Source: Alphaproteobacteria bacterium
GTDB lineage: Bacteria > Pseudomonadota > Alphaproteobacteria > Micropepsales > Micropepsaceae
NCBI GenBank assembly: GCA_947475445.1
Contig: CANJLC010000001.1
Span: forward strand, 248,001-312,000
Direction of reading: 5' to 3'
Length of the DNA: 64,000 bases
Shown here: positions 8,743-18,824 of the stretch, piece after piece
How positions within the stretch are numbered: the first letter of the stretch is position 1
How the letters are laid out: each line of letters begins with the position of its first letter
The notes under the pieces: model-generated
Seen by the model: only the letters and a program-made list of their open reading frames with translations
What the model was told of the DNA's origin: nothing
The model's database searches: none
Translations under genes and position numbers: made by a program

Positions 8743-9879
8743 ATGACAGTTCGTTGCCCAAACAATAGGCATATCATGGTGGGGGTATTATCGAGGTTAA
8801 AGGCGGGCGAAGTTCCGCCCCTGGGCGCTATCGCCAATGCTTTGCCCATGCCGATCCTGCTGCTGGGGCCGCAGGGAGAGATCCTCTACGTCAATCCGGC
8901 AGCCGAACAGTTCTTCGACACCGGCTCCGGCATCCTGCTCAAGCAATTCATCAACGACTTGCTGCCGTTCGACAGCCCCCTGTTTCAGCTCATCAACCAG
9001 GCGCGCGAACGCAATTCGTCCGCTGCCGAACGCGATGTGGACCTGTCCACCGCCCGCAATGGCGAACGCATTGCCGATGTCAGCGTGACGCCGTTGCCCG
9101 AGCCCGAAGGCGCCCTGGTGCTGACGTTGCAGGAACGCAGCCTGGCCCAGCGCATGGATCGCCAGCTGATGTCGCGCGGTGCCGTGCGTTCCATGCATGG
9201 CATGGCGGCGGTGCTGGCGCATGAAATCAAGAATCCGCTGGCCGGCATCCGGGGCGCAGCGCAACTGATCGAGGAATCCCTGGCGCCCGAAGAACGCGAG
9301 ATGACGCAGCTGATCGTGGCCGAGGCAGACCGCATCCGCGGGTTGATCGACCGCATGGAAAGCTTTGGCGACACGCGCAGCTTTCCGCGCCATCCGGTCA
9401 ATATCCACGAAGTGCTGGACCGGGTGCGCAAGGTGGCTGAGACCAGCTTCGCAAAAGGCGTGACCATCTCGGAGATATTCGATCCCTCCTTGCCCCCGGT
9501 GGCCGGTGACCGCGACCAGCTGATCCAGGTCTTTCTCAATCTCGTGCGCAATGCGGCGGACGCCTTGCCCGAAAGCGGCGGCGAGATCGTCCTGACGACC
9601 GGCTATCGTCCCGGCGTGAAATTTGGCTCCGGCGCGGCGGGCCAGCGCATATCGCTGCCGCTGGAAGTGACGGTGCGCGACAATGGTTCGGGCGTGCCCA
9701 CGGACCTGCTGCCGCATATTTTTGATCCCTTCGTCACCACCAAGGTGCGCGGCTCGGGCCTGGGCCTGGCGCTGGTGGCCAAGATCGTGGGCGATCACGG
9801 CGGCGTTATCGAGTGCGATTCCGTTCCCCGCCGCACAGTGTTCCGCGTATTGCTTCCCAAATCGACGAGTGAGACATGA
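8743..9879 (+). CDS. ntrB: Nitrogen-regulation sensor histidine kinase NtrB
   Basis: 378 residues without membrane segments. A PAS domain (about 28-130; [20 protein letters not shown]) is followed by a HisKA domain with phospho-acceptor His160 in [12 protein letters not shown] and a HATPase domain ([31 protein letters not shown]). In the family it is controlled by PII proteins and phosphorylates NtrC under nitrogen limitation. The ATG at 8743 is the first available; a second ATG at 8776 lies closer to the PAS domain, and neither has a clear ribosome-binding site. The stop overlaps ntrC by four bases. Confidence 0.93.
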   Translation: MTVRCPNNRHIMVGVLSRLKAGEVPPLGAIANALPMPILLLGPQGEILYVNPAAEQFFDTGSGILLKQFINDLLPFDSPLFQLINQARERNSSAAERDVDLSTARNGERIADVSVTPLPEPEGALVLTLQERSLAQRMDRQLMSRGAVRSMHGMAAVLAHEIKNPLAGIRGAAQLIEESLAPEEREMTQLIVAEADRIRGLIDRMESFGDTRSFPRHPVNIHEVLDRVRKVAETSFAKGVTISEIFDPSLPPVAGDRDQLIQVFLNLVRNAADALPESGGEIVLTTGYRPGVKFGSGAAGQRISLPLEVTVRDNGSGVPTDLLPHIFDPFVTTKVRGSGLGLALVAKIVGDHGGVIECDSVPRRTVFRVLLPKSTSET

Positions 9880-11327
9880 TCGGCAACGCAACTATCCTGA
9901 TCGCCGATGACGACAGCGCCATTCGCACGGTGCTGAACCAGGCGCTGGGTCGCGCCGGTTACGAAGTGCGCACCACCGGCACTGCGGCCGGCCTGTGGCG
10001 CTGGATTGCGGCGGGCGACGGCAACCTGGTCATCACCGATGTGGTGCTGCCGGATGAAAGCGGATTTGACCTTATTCCGCGCATCAAGCGGATACGTCCG
10101 GATTTGCCCATCCTGGTGATGAGCGCCCAGAACACGCTTTTGACGGCCATTACGGCGGCGGAGCGCGGCGCATTTGAATACCTGCCCAAGCCGTTCGACC
10201 TCAAGGAACTGACCAGCGTTGTGCAGCGGGCCTTGTCCAGCCCCGGCAACAAGCGCGAGCCGGCGACCGTCGCCGCCAGCGAAGACCGCCTGCCGCTGAT
10301 CGGGCGCAGCCCGGCGATGCAGGAAATCTACCGCGTCATTGCGCGCCTGACGCAGACGGACCTGACCGTGATGATCATGGGCGAAAGCGGCACCGGCAAG
10401 GAATTGGTGGCCCGCGCCCTGCACGATTACGGCAAGCGCCGACACGGCAATTTCGTCGCCGTGAACATGGCGGCGATTCCCAAGGAACTGGTGGAAAGCG
10501 AATTGTTCGGCCATGAGCGCGGCGCCTTCACCGGCGCCACCAATCGCGGCGTGGGCCGGTTCGAGCAGGCCGAAGGCGGCACCCTGTTCCTGGACGAAAT
10601 CGGCGACATGCCGCTGGAAGCCCAGACGCGGCTGCTGCGCGTTTTGCAGCAGGGCGAATACACCACCGTGGGCGGGCGCACCCCGATCAAGACCGATGTG
10701 CGCATCATCGCGGCCACCAATCGCGACCTTCGCCAGCTCATTACCCAGGGCCTGTTCCGCGAGGATCTGTATTACCGCCTGAATGTCGTGCCGCTGCGCC
10801 TGCCGCCTTTGCGCGAGCGCATCGAGGATATTCCCGACCTGGTGCGGCATTTCCTGCGCAAGGCGGAAGACGAGGGCCTGCCGGTCAAGACACTGGATAC
10901 GGAAAGCCTGGAGACTCTCCGGCGGCATCGCTGGCCCGGTAACGTGCGCGAACTGGAAAACCTGATCCGGCGGCTGGCGGTGCTGCATTCGGGCGACGCC
11001 ATCCCGTCATCGGTGATCCAGTCGGAATTGAAGGAGCCTGTTCGCTCTTTCAGCGCCGATGAAGGCGAGGGCGCCGTGTCGCTGTCCAGTTCGGTGGAGC
11101 GTTACCTGACGCAATATTTCCTGGCCCAGGGAGACCGGCTGCCGCCGCCGGGCGTCTATGACCGGATCCTGGCGGAAGTGGAACGGCCGCTGATTTCCAT
11201 CTGTCTTGCCGCGACCAAGGGCAACCAGATCCGCGCCGCCCAGTTGCTGGGCCTGAACCGCAATACGCTGCGCAAGAAGATTCGAGACTTGGGCCTCGAG
11301 GTCATTAAGGGGCTTCGAAGTGAATAG
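9876..11327 (+). CDS. ntrC: Sigma-54-dependent response regulator NtrC
   Basis: 483 residues in three domains: receiver with phospho-acceptor Asp55 ([12 protein letters not shown]), AAA+ sigma-54 activator domain with Walker A at about 169 (GESGTGKE) and the sigma-54 contact loop GAFTGA at 216-221, and a C-terminal Fis-type helix-turn-helix ([21 protein letters not shown]). It activates nitrogen-scavenging genes with RpoN. It is coupled to ntrB by ATGA. Its TAG stop lies inside the left arm of a perfect 17-bp inverted repeat. Confidence 0.97.
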   Translation: MIGNATILIADDDSAIRTVLNQALGRAGYEVRTTGTAAGLWRWIAAGDGNLVITDVVLPDESGFDLIPRIKRIRPDLPILVMSAQNTLLTAITAAERGAFEYLPKPFDLKELTSVVQRALSSPGNKREPATVAASEDRLPLIGRSPAMQEIYRVIARLTQTDLTVMIMGESGTGKELVARALHDYGKRRHGNFVAVNMAAIPKELVESELFGHERGAFTGATNRGVGRFEQAEGGTLFLDEIGDMPLEAQTRLLRVLQQGEYTTVGGRTPIKTDVRIIAATNRDLRQLITQGLFREDLYYRLNVVPLRLPPLRERIEDIPDLVRHFLRKAEDEGLPVKTLDTESLETLRRHRWPGNVRELENLIRRLAVLHSGDAIPSSVIQSELKEPVRSFSADEGEGAVSLSSSVERYLTQYFLAQGDRLPPPGVYDRILAEVERPLISICLAATKGNQIRAAQLLGLNRNTLRKKIRDLGLEVIKGLRSE

Positions 11328-11352
11328 CCGTTAGGGGCTATTCACTTCGAAG
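11313..11352. repeat. 17-bp perfect inverted repeat spanning the ntrC stop codon
   Basis: CTTCGAAGTGAATAGCC (11313-11329) is repeated in reverse complement at 11336-11352 with a six-base loop GTTAGG. The arm itself contains the palindrome CTTCGAAG. No T-run follows, so it is not a classic terminator; it may stabilise the mRNA end or be a protein site. Confidence 0.8.
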
Positions 11353-11684
11353 CGGCGCAGCGCCCGCGCGACAGCGCAGTGAGGGCCCGAGCCCGGGCCT
11401 GCCCGGCTCAAGCACAGCAAGCATCTCTGACGCCCGGGCCCGGACGGGCACAGCGAGTAGCGTTTTTGTCGGGCCGTTCCGGGCACGGGTCGCTTTAGCC
11501 CCCTGACGGGGCGCGACCCTGCGCCGTTACGGATGACGAAAACTCAAGGTTTTCGCCATCCGTAACCCTGTTGTACAATTGCATCGCAGCATTCTTGCAA
11601 CAGGCTGTGTTGTGGCTAAACTGTCGCAAAGCCAGACAGCCTTAACCCGGCAGCGTTAATACGCAGGATCGCCACATCAGCAAT
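11353..11684. other. Structured GC-rich spacer between ntrBC and ntrYX
   Basis: No credible reading frame was seen on either strand. The first half is extremely GC-rich with overlapping self-complementary runs (GGGCCCGAGCCCGGGC, GCCCGGGCCCGGACGGGC, GCCCCCTGACGGGGC). The second half turns AT-richer toward ntrY and presumably holds its promoter. No known RNA family is recognised. Confidence 0.6.
11526..11566. repeat. 18-bp near-perfect inverted repeat in the ntrC-ntrY gap
   Basis: GTTACGGATGACGAAAAC (11526-11543) pairs with GTTTTCGCCATCCGTAAC (11549-11566) with one mismatch and a TCAAG loop. It has no following T-run. It could be a factor-independent transcript end, a protein-binding site or part of a small RNA. 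Confidence 0.75.
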
Positions 11685-13931
11685 TTGCCTACGATACGCC
11701 CCAGGCGGGAATGGACTCGGTCGGTTTCAACGCCGTCCTGGTTGGCGATGGGCGTTGGCGTGCTGGCAGTGGCTTCGGGCACGGTCACCTACGCCATTCT
11801 GTCAGGCCTGACGCCTTACACGCCGGGCCGCACCGGACTGGTGACGCTGCTGCTGGTCAATCTGGGCCTGGGGCTGACATTGGCGGCGCTGATCGCCTGG
11901 CGGCTGGTGCGGCTGTGGGCCGAGCGCAAATCCGGCCGCGCCGGCGCGCGGCTGCATGTGCGGCTGGTCAGCTGGTTCAGCACCATCGCGGTGGTGCCCG
12001 CAATCCTGGTGGCGATCTTCGCCGCCGTGACTCTCAACCTTGGCCTGGAGGCCTGGTTCTCCGCACGCGTCAAGGACGCGCTGGATAACGCGGTCAATGT
12101 CGCACAGGTCTATGTCAAGGAACATGAAAGCGGCATTTCCAATGACGTGCGTGAAATCGCCAGCAGCATCGAGCGCGATCCGCAACTGTTCGACGAGAAC
12201 CGCCACGTCAATGCCAGGCTGCTGTTCGCCAAGCTCGGCACGGTGACGCGCAACCGCGGCCTGCAGGCGTCCTATATCCTGGATGGCAAGGGCAACATCC
12301 TGGGCAGCACCAAGCAGCAATTCCTCAAGGACCCCAAGCCGCCATCGCCCGCCGATTTTGCCGAGGCGCGCCAGAATATCCTGATCGATACGCCGGAAAA
12401 CGGCACGGTGACGGCGCTGGTGCAGATGCAGTCGCTGAACGACGCCTACCTGATGGTGGTGCGTGTCGTGGATCCGCAAGTGTTCGGCTATTATTTGCGC
12501 ACCCGCGCGGCGGTGTCCGAGTATAACCGGCTCAACGACAATCGCACGGAAGTGCAGCTGGTGTTCGCCGCGCTCTACGCGGTTGTGTCGCTGGTAATCC
12601 TGCTGGCAGCCATCTGGTCCGGCCTGTGGGCTGCCAACCGGCTGGCGCGGCCCATCTCCGGCCTGATTGATGCGGCCGAGCGTGTCTCGGAAGGCGATCT
12701 TTCGGCACAGGTTGATGTCGAGGATGATGGCGACGAAATCGGCAGGTTGGGGCTGGCCTTCAACCGCATGACGGGACAGCTGGGTGCGCAGCGCGACGAC
12801 CTGGTCAGCGCCAACAGCCAGATTGATGAACGCCGCCGCTTCACCGAAACTGTGCTGTCCGGCGTCAGCGCCGGTGTTATCGGCATTTCCACTGACGGCA
12901 ACCTGACCATCGTCAACCGCGCTGCGGCCCGCCTGCTCAACGCCGCGCCCGAAGAAATGGAAGGCCGGCATTATTCCGAATGCGTGCCCGAACTGGCGGC
13001 CCTGATCCGCAGGGCACTCTCCGAACCGGTGGGCCGCGCCAGCGGCGAGGTGACGATCAAGCGCACCGGCAGCCCGCGCGCCCTGAGCGTGCAGGTGACC
13101 AGCGAGCGCGGCGCGCATGGCTTTGTCGCCACCTTTGACGACATTACGGATCTTGTTTCGGCCCAGCGTACCGCCGCCTGGGCAGACGTCGCCCGCCGCA
13201 TTGCCCATGAAATCAAGAATCCCCTGACGCCCATCCAGCTGTCGGCGGAGCGCCTGAAGCGCAAATACATGGACGAAATATCCACTGATCCCGATATTTT
13301 CCGCCAATGCATCGACACCATCGTGCGCCAGGTGGGCGATATCGGCCGCATGGTCGATGAATTCTCCTCCTTTGCCCGCATGCCGGCACCGGTGATGCGG
13401 CGCGAAAATGCGCAGGAGCTGTTGCAGCAGGCGGTGTTCCTGCAGCGCGTCGGTCATCCCGACATCGCGTTCGACACCCAGGCGCCCCGCGAGCCGGTGC
13501 ATTTCGAGGGTGACGGGCGGCTGATCACCCAGGCGCTGACCAATGTGCTGAAAAATGCGGGCGAGGGCATCGCCGCGCGCCTGGCCGTGGGCAGCAATAC
13601 CGCCGGCAAAATCCGCGTCGCGCTGGAGACCGCCACGAATTCAAATGGGGGCACGACTCTGGCCTTCCGCGTCACCGACAACGGCATCGGCCTGCCGCCG
13701 GAACACCGGCACCGGCTGACAGAACCTTACGTGACCACCCGTGCCAAGGGCACCGGGCTGGGTTTGGCAATCGTGCGCAAGATCATGGAAGACCATGGCG
13801 GCGAAATAACCCTGGGCGATGCGAGTGACGGGGAGGGCGCGGAAGTGACCCTTACATTCCCGTTCTCGCAAAAGGCCCAGCGGCAAAAGGGAAGTGAAGA
13901 TGAGCAAAAACGAATCGTTGATCGCGTCTGA
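11685..13931 (+). CDS. ntrY: Sensor histidine kinase NtrY
   Basis: 748 residues. The N terminus holds three hydrophobic segments (about 20-40, 53-72 and 96-120), then a periplasmic loop and a fourth membrane segment near 290-312, HAMP (RLARPISGLIDAAERVSEGD), PAS, HisKA with His508 ([15 protein letters not shown]) and HATPase (GIGLPPEHRHRLTEPYVTTRAKGTGLGLAIV). The membrane-bound architecture distinguishes NtrY from NtrB. It phosphorylates NtrX in nitrogen and redox/envelope responses. The start is TTG at 11685; no ATG precedes the first membrane segment, so the true start is uncertain. It overlaps ntrX by 32 bases. Confidence 0.93.
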   Translation: MPTIRPRREWTRSVSTPSWLAMGVGVLAVASGTVTYAILSGLTPYTPGRTGLVTLLLVNLGLGLTLAALIAWRLVRLWAERKSGRAGARLHVRLVSWFSTIAVVPAILVAIFAAVTLNLGLEAWFSARVKDALDNAVNVAQVYVKEHESGISNDVREIASSIERDPQLFDENRHVNARLLFAKLGTVTRNRGLQASYILDGKGNILGSTKQQFLKDPKPPSPADFAEARQNILIDTPENGTVTALVQMQSLNDAYLMVVRVVDPQVFGYYLRTRAAVSEYNRLNDNRTEVQLVFAALYAVVSLVILLAAIWSGLWAANRLARPISGLIDAAERVSEGDLSAQVDVEDDGDEIGRLGLAFNRMTGQLGAQRDDLVSANSQIDERRRFTETVLSGVSAGVIGISTDGNLTIVNRAAARLLNAAPEEMEGRHYSECVPELAALIRRALSEPVGRASGEVTIKRTGSPRALSVQVTSERGAHGFVATFDDITDLVSAQRTAAWADVARRIAHEIKNPLTPIQLSAERLKRKYMDEISTDPDIFRQCIDTIVRQVGDIGRMVDEFSSFARMPAPVMRRENAQELLQQAVFLQRVGHPDIAFDTQAPREPVHFEGDGRLITQALTNVLKNAGEGIAARLAVGSNTAGKIRVALETATNSNGGTTLAFRVTDNGIGLPPEHRHRLTEPYVTTRAKGTGLGLAIVRKIMEDHGGEITLGDASDGEGAEVTLTFPFSQKAQRQKGSEDEQKRIVDRV

Positions 13932-15303
13932 AATCCTGGTCGTGGATGACGAGGTGGATATCCGGGACCTGATCTCGGGCATCCTCACCGACGAGGGCTA
14001 TGAAACGCGTGTCGCCGGCGACAGCGAGTCGGCGCTTGCCGCGGTGCGCGCCCGGCGTCCGCAGCTCATCATCCTGGATATCTGGCTGCAGGGCTCCAAG
14101 CTGGACGGCATCCAGGTGCTGGACGTGCTCAAGCGCGAGCAGCCAGACCTGCCGGTGGTGATGATCTCGGGCCATGGCACCATCGAGACCGCCGTCGCCT
14201 CGATCAAGAAGGGCGCCTATGATTTCGTGGAAAAGCCGTTCAAGGCCGACCGTCTGCTGCATGTGGTGGAACGGGCGCTGGAATCTGCCCGCCTCAAGCG
14301 CGAAGTTCAGGAATTGAAACTCAAGGCCGGGGATGACGGCGAACTGGTGGGCCAATCACCCAGCATCGCCCAGCTGCGCGCCCTGATCGACAAGATTGCC
14401 CCCACCAATAGCCGTGTCCTGATTTCGGGTCCGGCCGGATCGGGCAAGGAAGTGGCGGCGCGCCTGACGCATGCGCGTTCCCGCCGTGCCGGCAACGCCT
14501 TTGTCGCCATCAATTGCGCCACCATGGCGCCCGACCGCATCGAGGCCGAACTGTTCGGGGTGGAAAATGGCGACGGCCCGCGCAAGACCGGACTGTTTGA
14601 GCTGGCGCATAACGGCACGCTGTACCTGGACGAAGTCTCCGACATGCCACTGGAGACACAGGGCAAGATCCTGCGCGTGCTGATTGACCAGACCTTCACG
14701 CGCATCGGCGGCACCCAGCGGGTGCAGGTGGATGCGCGCGTGATCTGCTCCACCACCCGCGACCTGCGGGCCGAGACGGAGGCCGGGCGTTTCCGCGAAG
14801 ATCTTTATCATCGCCTGAACGTGGTGCCGGTGCGGGTGCCGTCGCTCGCCGAACGCCGCGACGACATTCCCCAGCTGATCAGCCATTTCATGAAGCGGCT
14901 GTCGGCGGCGGGCGGGCTGCCCATGCGCGATATCGGCGACGACGCCATGGCGGTGCTGCAGGCCCATAGCTGGCCGGGCAATGTGCGCCAGCTGCGCAAT
15001 ATCGTGGAACGGCTCCTGATCCTGGCCAGTGACGACGTCACCGAGGCGGTGAGCGCGGACCTGCTGCCGACCGACCTTGGCAACAATGGCAGCTGGAACG
15101 GCGGCAAGGGCGGCGATCTGGTGATTTCCCTGCCGCTGCGCGAAGCGCGGGAAATCTTCGAGCGCGATTATCTGGTGGCGCAGATCAACCGCTTCGGCGG
15201 CAATATCTCGCGCACCGCGGCCTTTATCGGCATGGAACGCTCGGCCCTGCATCGCAAGCTGAAATCGCTGGGCGTGGGATCGGCGCAGAGCTTCAATGCC
15301 TGA
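13900..15303 (+). CDS. ntrX: Response regulator NtrX
   Basis: 467 residues from the ATG at 13900, chosen for the AAGGGAAG upstream; a GTG six bases earlier is possible. Receiver with Asp60 (LIILDIWLQGSKLDG), AAA+ domain with Walker A GPAGSGKE, and a C-terminal Fis-type helix-turn-helix (GNISRTAAFIGMERSALHRKL). The loop where NtrC has GAFTGA instead reads GVENGDGPRKTGLFEL, so the sigma-54 contact is missing, as is usual for alphaproteobacterial NtrX, which acts with other sigma factors. It overlaps both ntrY and the downstream aminotransferase gene. Confidence 0.95.
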   Translation: MSKNESLIASEILVVDDEVDIRDLISGILTDEGYETRVAGDSESALAAVRARRPQLIILDIWLQGSKLDGIQVLDVLKREQPDLPVVMISGHGTIETAVASIKKGAYDFVEKPFKADRLLHVVERALESARLKREVQELKLKAGDDGELVGQSPSIAQLRALIDKIAPTNSRVLISGPAGSGKEVAARLTHARSRRAGNAFVAINCATMAPDRIEAELFGVENGDGPRKTGLFELAHNGTLYLDEVSDMPLETQGKILRVLIDQTFTRIGGTQRVQVDARVICSTTRDLRAETEAGRFREDLYHRLNVVPVRVPSLAERRDDIPQLISHFMKRLSAAGGLPMRDIGDDAMAVLQAHSWPGNVRQLRNIVERLLILASDDVTEAVSADLLPTDLGNNGSWNGGKGGDLVISLPLREAREIFERDYLVAQINRFGGNISRTAAFIGMERSALHRKLKSLGVGSAQSFNA

Positions 15304-16195
15304 GCCCAAAAAGTGGGGCGCAGTTCCCGCGCCTGCCGGCCGCATCGCCTATGTCAATGGACGATACCTGCCGCATGGGCAGGCGGGCGTGCATATCGAG
15401 GATCGCGGGCTGCAGCTTGGCGATTCCATCTATGAAGTGACCAATGTGCTGGGCGGTGTGCCAATTGACGAGGAGGCGCACCTGGATCGCATGGAGCGCT
15501 CGCTGGCCGAAATCGGCATGGCGATGCCGATGGGACGGGCGGCCCTGAAGCAGGTGATGCGCGAAGTCATTGCCCGCAACAAGATCGCGTATGGATTGCT
15601 GTACCTGCAGGTGACGCGCGGCGCTTCGAAGCGCGATCATGTGCCGCCGAAGAATGGCCCGCGCCCCACGCTCATTCTGACCATGCGGGCGCAGGACATG
15701 GAAGCGCTCAAGGCGCGCATGGAAAAAGGCATCGCGGTGGCCAGCGAACCGGACCAGCGCTGGGGCCGTTGCGATATCAAGACGGTGCAGCTCCTGCCCA
15801 ACTTGCTGGCCAAGCAGTCTGCAAAGGCCAAGGGCGCCTTCGAAGCCTGGCTGGTGGATGACGACGGTTTTGTTACCGAAGGGGCCTCGACCAATGCCTG
15901 GATCGTGGATGCCAAGGGCGATGTTGTGACCCGCAACCTCAGCAAGGCCATCCTGCCGGGCGTGACACGGCGGATCATCCTGGAGGCGATATCGGAGGCC
16001 GGGGTCAAGTTTGTGGAGCGCAAATTTACCATCGCCGAGGCCAAGGCGGCGCGCGAGGCCTTCATTTCCTCCGCCACCGGGGCGGCGGTGCCGGTCGTAA
16101 CAATTGATAATGTTACAATTGGCGAGGGCATACCGGGTCCGCTGACACGCCGCATTCATGGGCTTTATGCGCGCAAAGCGGGCATCAAAAGCTAG
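15296..16195 (+). CDS. dat: D-amino-acid aminotransferase (class IV PLP enzyme)
   Basis: 299 residues, fold-type IV aminotransferase. The early block AYVNGRYLPHGQAGVHIEDRG and the PLP-lysine region RCDIKTVQLLPN, then GASTNAWIVD and ISSATGAAVPV, match D-alanine aminotransferase rather than branched-chain aminotransferase. It interconverts D-alanine and 2-oxoglutarate with D-glutamate and pyruvate, relevant to peptidoglycan precursors. The start overlaps ntrX by eight bases, placing it in the ntrYX transcript; this order (ntrYX, dat, hfq, hflX) is common in alphaproteobacteria. Confidence 0.9.
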   Translation: MPEPKKWGAVPAPAGRIAYVNGRYLPHGQAGVHIEDRGLQLGDSIYEVTNVLGGVPIDEEAHLDRMERSLAEIGMAMPMGRAALKQVMREVIARNKIAYGLLYLQVTRGASKRDHVPPKNGPRPTLILTMRAQDMEALKARMEKGIAVASEPDQRWGRCDIKTVQLLPNLLAKQSAKAKGAFEAWLVDDDGFVTEGASTNAWIVDAKGDVVTRNLSKAILPGVTRRIILEAISEAGVKFVERKFTIAEAKAAREAFISSATGAAVPVVTIDNVTIGEGIPGPLTRRIHGLYARKAGIKS

Positions 16196-16291
16196 TTTTC
16201 CAGCGGTTTTACCTCTTTCGCAATTGCAGCAATCGGCTATGCTGGGCGGGTCGTGACATCCCCGCGCGACGCAAAAAGAATGGGAAAACCC

Positions 16292-16537
16292 ATGAGTGAA
16301 AAACAACAAAACCTGCAGGATACGTTCCTCAACGCTGTCCGTAAAAGCAAGGCATCTGTCACCATCTTCCTGGTCAATGGCGTAAAGCTTCAGGGCAATA
16401 TCACCTGGTTCGACAATTTCTGCGTGCTCCTGCGCCGCGACGGCCAGGCGCAGCTTGTTTACAAGCATGCGATTTCGACCGTGATGCCCATGGGCCCGAT
16501 CCAGCTCCAGGAAGAAGCGGTGCACGAGTCCGCCTGA
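16292..16537 (+). CDS. hfq: RNA chaperone Hfq
   Basis: 81 residues. The Sm1 motif ([21 protein letters not shown] with [10 protein letters not shown]) and Sm2 motif ([12 protein letters not shown]) are intact, with the Phe and Lys-His residues used for RNA binding. It forms a hexameric ring that pairs small RNAs with mRNAs. The ATG at 16292 gives the usual MSEKQQN start; an in-frame ATG at 16280 and a GTG at 16253 are alternatives. hflX begins six bases after the stop. Confidence 0.97.
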   Translation: MSEKQQNLQDTFLNAVRKSKASVTIFLVNGVKLQGNITWFDNFCVLLRRDGQAQLVYKHAISTVMPMGPIQLQEEAVHESA

Positions 16538-16543
16538 TCCCAA

Positions 16544-17848
16544 TTGGGCAACGGCGCTTTCGTCATTCATGTGGAACCACGCACGCGTGCGGAGAAATAC
16601 CCGCGCGACGCGCAGGAGCGGCTTGCCGAAGCGGTCGGCCTGACCCTGGCCATCGGCATGCCGGTGACCCGTGCCATCGTCGCGCCGCTGGCCCGGCCCG
16701 TTCCCGCAACCCTGCTGGGGTCCGGCAAGGTGGCCGAGATCGGCATCGAGGCCAGGGACGCCCAGCCGGAAATCATCATCGTCAACGCCCAGCTCAGCCC
16801 GGTGCAGCAGCGCAATTTGGAAAAGGAATGGTCGGCCAAGGTGCTGGACCGCACGGCGCTGATCCTGGAAATCTTCGGCCAGCGCGCCGCCACGCGGGAA
16901 GGGCGGTTGCAGGTCGAGCTGGCGCATCTGACCTGGCAGCGCTCGCGGCTGGTGCGAAGCTGGACCCATCTGGAACGCCAGCGCGGCGGCTTCGGCTTTC
17001 TTGGCGGTCCGGGCGAAACCCAGATCGAAAGTGACCGCCGCCTGATCGGCGAGCGCATCGTCAAGATCAAGAAGGAACTGGAAGGGGTAAAGCGCACGCG
17101 CGCCCTGGGGCGCCAGGCGCGGCGGCGGGTGCCGTACCCGATCATCGCGCTGGTGGGCTACACCAATGCCGGCAAGTCCACCTTGTTCAACCTGCTGACG
17201 GATGCACAGGTGGTGGCCAAGGACCTGCTGTTTGCCACCCTGGATCCCACCATGCGCGGTCTCAAGCTGCCGCACGGCACAAGGGTGATCCTGTCGGACA
17301 CGGTGGGGTTCATCGCCGACCTGCCCACCGAGCTGGTGGCGGCCTTCCGCGCCACCTTGGAAGAGGTGCTGGAGGCCGATTTGATTGCCCATGTGCGCGA
17401 CGCCGCCCATGACGAGACCGAGGCGCAGAAGGGCGACGTGCTGAAGGTGCTGGCGGCCCTGGGCGTTCCGGCGGACCGGCCAGTGATCGAGGTGTTCAAC
17501 AAGATCGACCTGCTGCCGAAGGACGTGGCGGCGGAGCTTCTGGCCGGTGACCACCTGGACCAGGACGCCGTGGCGGTGTCAGCCCTGACCGGCGCGGGGA
17601 TCGGGGAGCTCCTGGCCCGCTTCGAGTCAAAGATGACACGTGACAACATTGAGCTCAGCCTGTCGCTGGATGTCAGCGACGGCGCCGGACTGGCCTGGGT
17701 CTATCGCCACGCCGAGGTCACGGGGCGGCGGGAACGGGCGGGAAAGATCGCCCTGAAACTCAGAATCCGTCCACAGGACATGGCCCGGATGGAGAGTCAG
17801 TTTCCAGGGAAAATAAAACAAAAACAGAAGGCTGTAGAGCAGGGCTAA
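16544..17848 (+). CDS. hflX: GTPase HflX
   Basis: 434 residues. An N-terminal HflX domain (about 20-125, with LLGSGKVAEI and LSPVQQRNLE), a linker with FGFLGGPGETQIESDRR, then the G domain with G1 GYTNAGKST, G3 DTVGF and G4 NKID. HflX splits stalled or stressed 70S ribosomes. The start is read as TTG at 16544, six bases after hfq; a GTG at 16571 in the same frame would also keep the whole conserved part. The hfq-hflX pairing is conserved across proteobacteria. Confidence 0.95.
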   Translation: MGNGAFVIHVEPRTRAEKYPRDAQERLAEAVGLTLAIGMPVTRAIVAPLARPVPATLLGSGKVAEIGIEARDAQPEIIIVNAQLSPVQQRNLEKEWSAKVLDRTALILEIFGQRAATREGRLQVELAHLTWQRSRLVRSWTHLERQRGGFGFLGGPGETQIESDRRLIGERIVKIKKELEGVKRTRALGRQARRRVPYPIIALVGYTNAGKSTLFNLLTDAQVVAKDLLFATLDPTMRGLKLPHGTRVILSDTVGFIADLPTELVAAFRATLEEVLEADLIAHVRDAAHDETEAQKGDVLKVLAALGVPADRPVIEVFNKIDLLPKDVAAELLAGDHLDQDAVAVSALTGAGIGELLARFESKMTRDNIELSLSLDVSDGAGLAWVYRHAEVTGRRERAGKIALKLRIRPQDMARMESQFPGKIKQKQKAVEQG

Positions 17849-17885
17849 TGTGAGTTGTTAAAGGGCAGGGGCTGTGGGGAAGAGG

Positions 17886-18677
17886 CTAGAGTCCACGCTT
17901 CTTTGCCTCCTGCCACAGCGCTTCCATCTCATCCAGGCTGGCGGCGTCCATGGCGCGGCCCTGGGCCTGCACCTGGTCCTCGATGAATTTGAAGCGCCGG
18001 GTGAACTTGGCGTTGGCGGCGCGCAGGGCTGCTTCCGGATCGACTTTCAGGTGCCGGGCCAGGTTGGCCACCACGAACAGCAGGTCGCCGATTTCTTCCT
18101 CGCGCTTGGCCTGGTCCAGGCCGGCGTCCACCACTTCGCGGGCTTCCTCGGCGATTTTCTCGACCACCTTGGCGGCGTCGTCCCAGTCGAAACCCACGCT
18201 GGAGGCCCGGCGCTGCAGCTTTTCGGCCCTGAGAAGGGCGGGAAGGGCCATGGGAACGTCCGCCAGGATGCTGGTCTGGCTTTTTTGGGCCCGTTCCTGG
18301 GCCTTCAACGCTTCCCAGGCGAGCTTTTGTCCGTGCGGGTCCCCGGCGGCGTCTTCATCGCCAAAGACATGCGGATGGCGGCGGACCATCTTGGCGGTGA
18401 CGGCTTCGACCACGTCGCCGAAATCAAACAGGCCTTGTTCTTCCGCCATCCGGGAATGGAATACGACCTGGAACAGCAGGTCGCCCAGTTCGTCCGGCAG
18501 GGCTTTCCAGTCCTTGTCCTCAATGACGGATGCGACCTCATAGGCTTCTTCGACGGTGTATGGCGCGATGGTGGCGAAGCTCTGCTGCCGGTCCCAGGGG
18601 CAGCCATCAGGGCCGCGCAGCCGGCGCATGATCTCCAGCAGGACTTCCATATCGCGTGAGGCCGAAGGATTCGTCAT
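17886..18677 (-). CDS. mazG: Nucleoside triphosphate pyrophosphohydrolase MazG
   Basis: 263 residues from the ATG at 18675-18677. Two MazG domains are visible: the first around GCPWDRQQSF with the EEAYEV/DELGDLLFQVVFH metal site, the second around KIAEEAREVVDA with EEEIGDLLFVVANLARHL. It hydrolyses NTPs to NMP and pyrophosphate and lowers ppGpp-linked stress signalling. This is the long housekeeping form, not the short phage type. Transcribed toward hflX. Confidence 0.95.
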   Translation of the reverse strand: MTNPSASRDMEVLLEIMRRLRGPDGCPWDRQQSFATIAPYTVEEAYEVASVIEDKDWKALPDELGDLLFQVVFHSRMAEEQGLFDFGDVVEAVTAKMVRRHPHVFGDEDAAGDPHGQKLAWEALKAQERAQKSQTSILADVPMALPALLRAEKLQRRASSVGFDWDDAAKVVEKIAEEAREVVDAGLDQAKREEEIGDLLFVVANLARHLKVDPEAALRAANAKFTRRFKFIEDQVQAQGRAMDAASLDEMEALWQEAKKRGL

Positions 18678-18824
18678 GGCGTGATTGGAGAGGGCCGGGC
18701 TCCAGGCCGCAAGCCAGCATCTGCGCACACAATCAAATTATCGTATAAGTAATATTATGTAAAATCATATCAGCGAGGCTGGCACAACTAGGACAAAAGC
18801 CTGTCGGCATGGCATGGAACGCCC

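Noticed and set aside
17886-18677. MazG as part of a toxin-antitoxin or phage-defence locus
   Set aside because: It is the full two-domain housekeeping form with no mazEF or defence genes near it.
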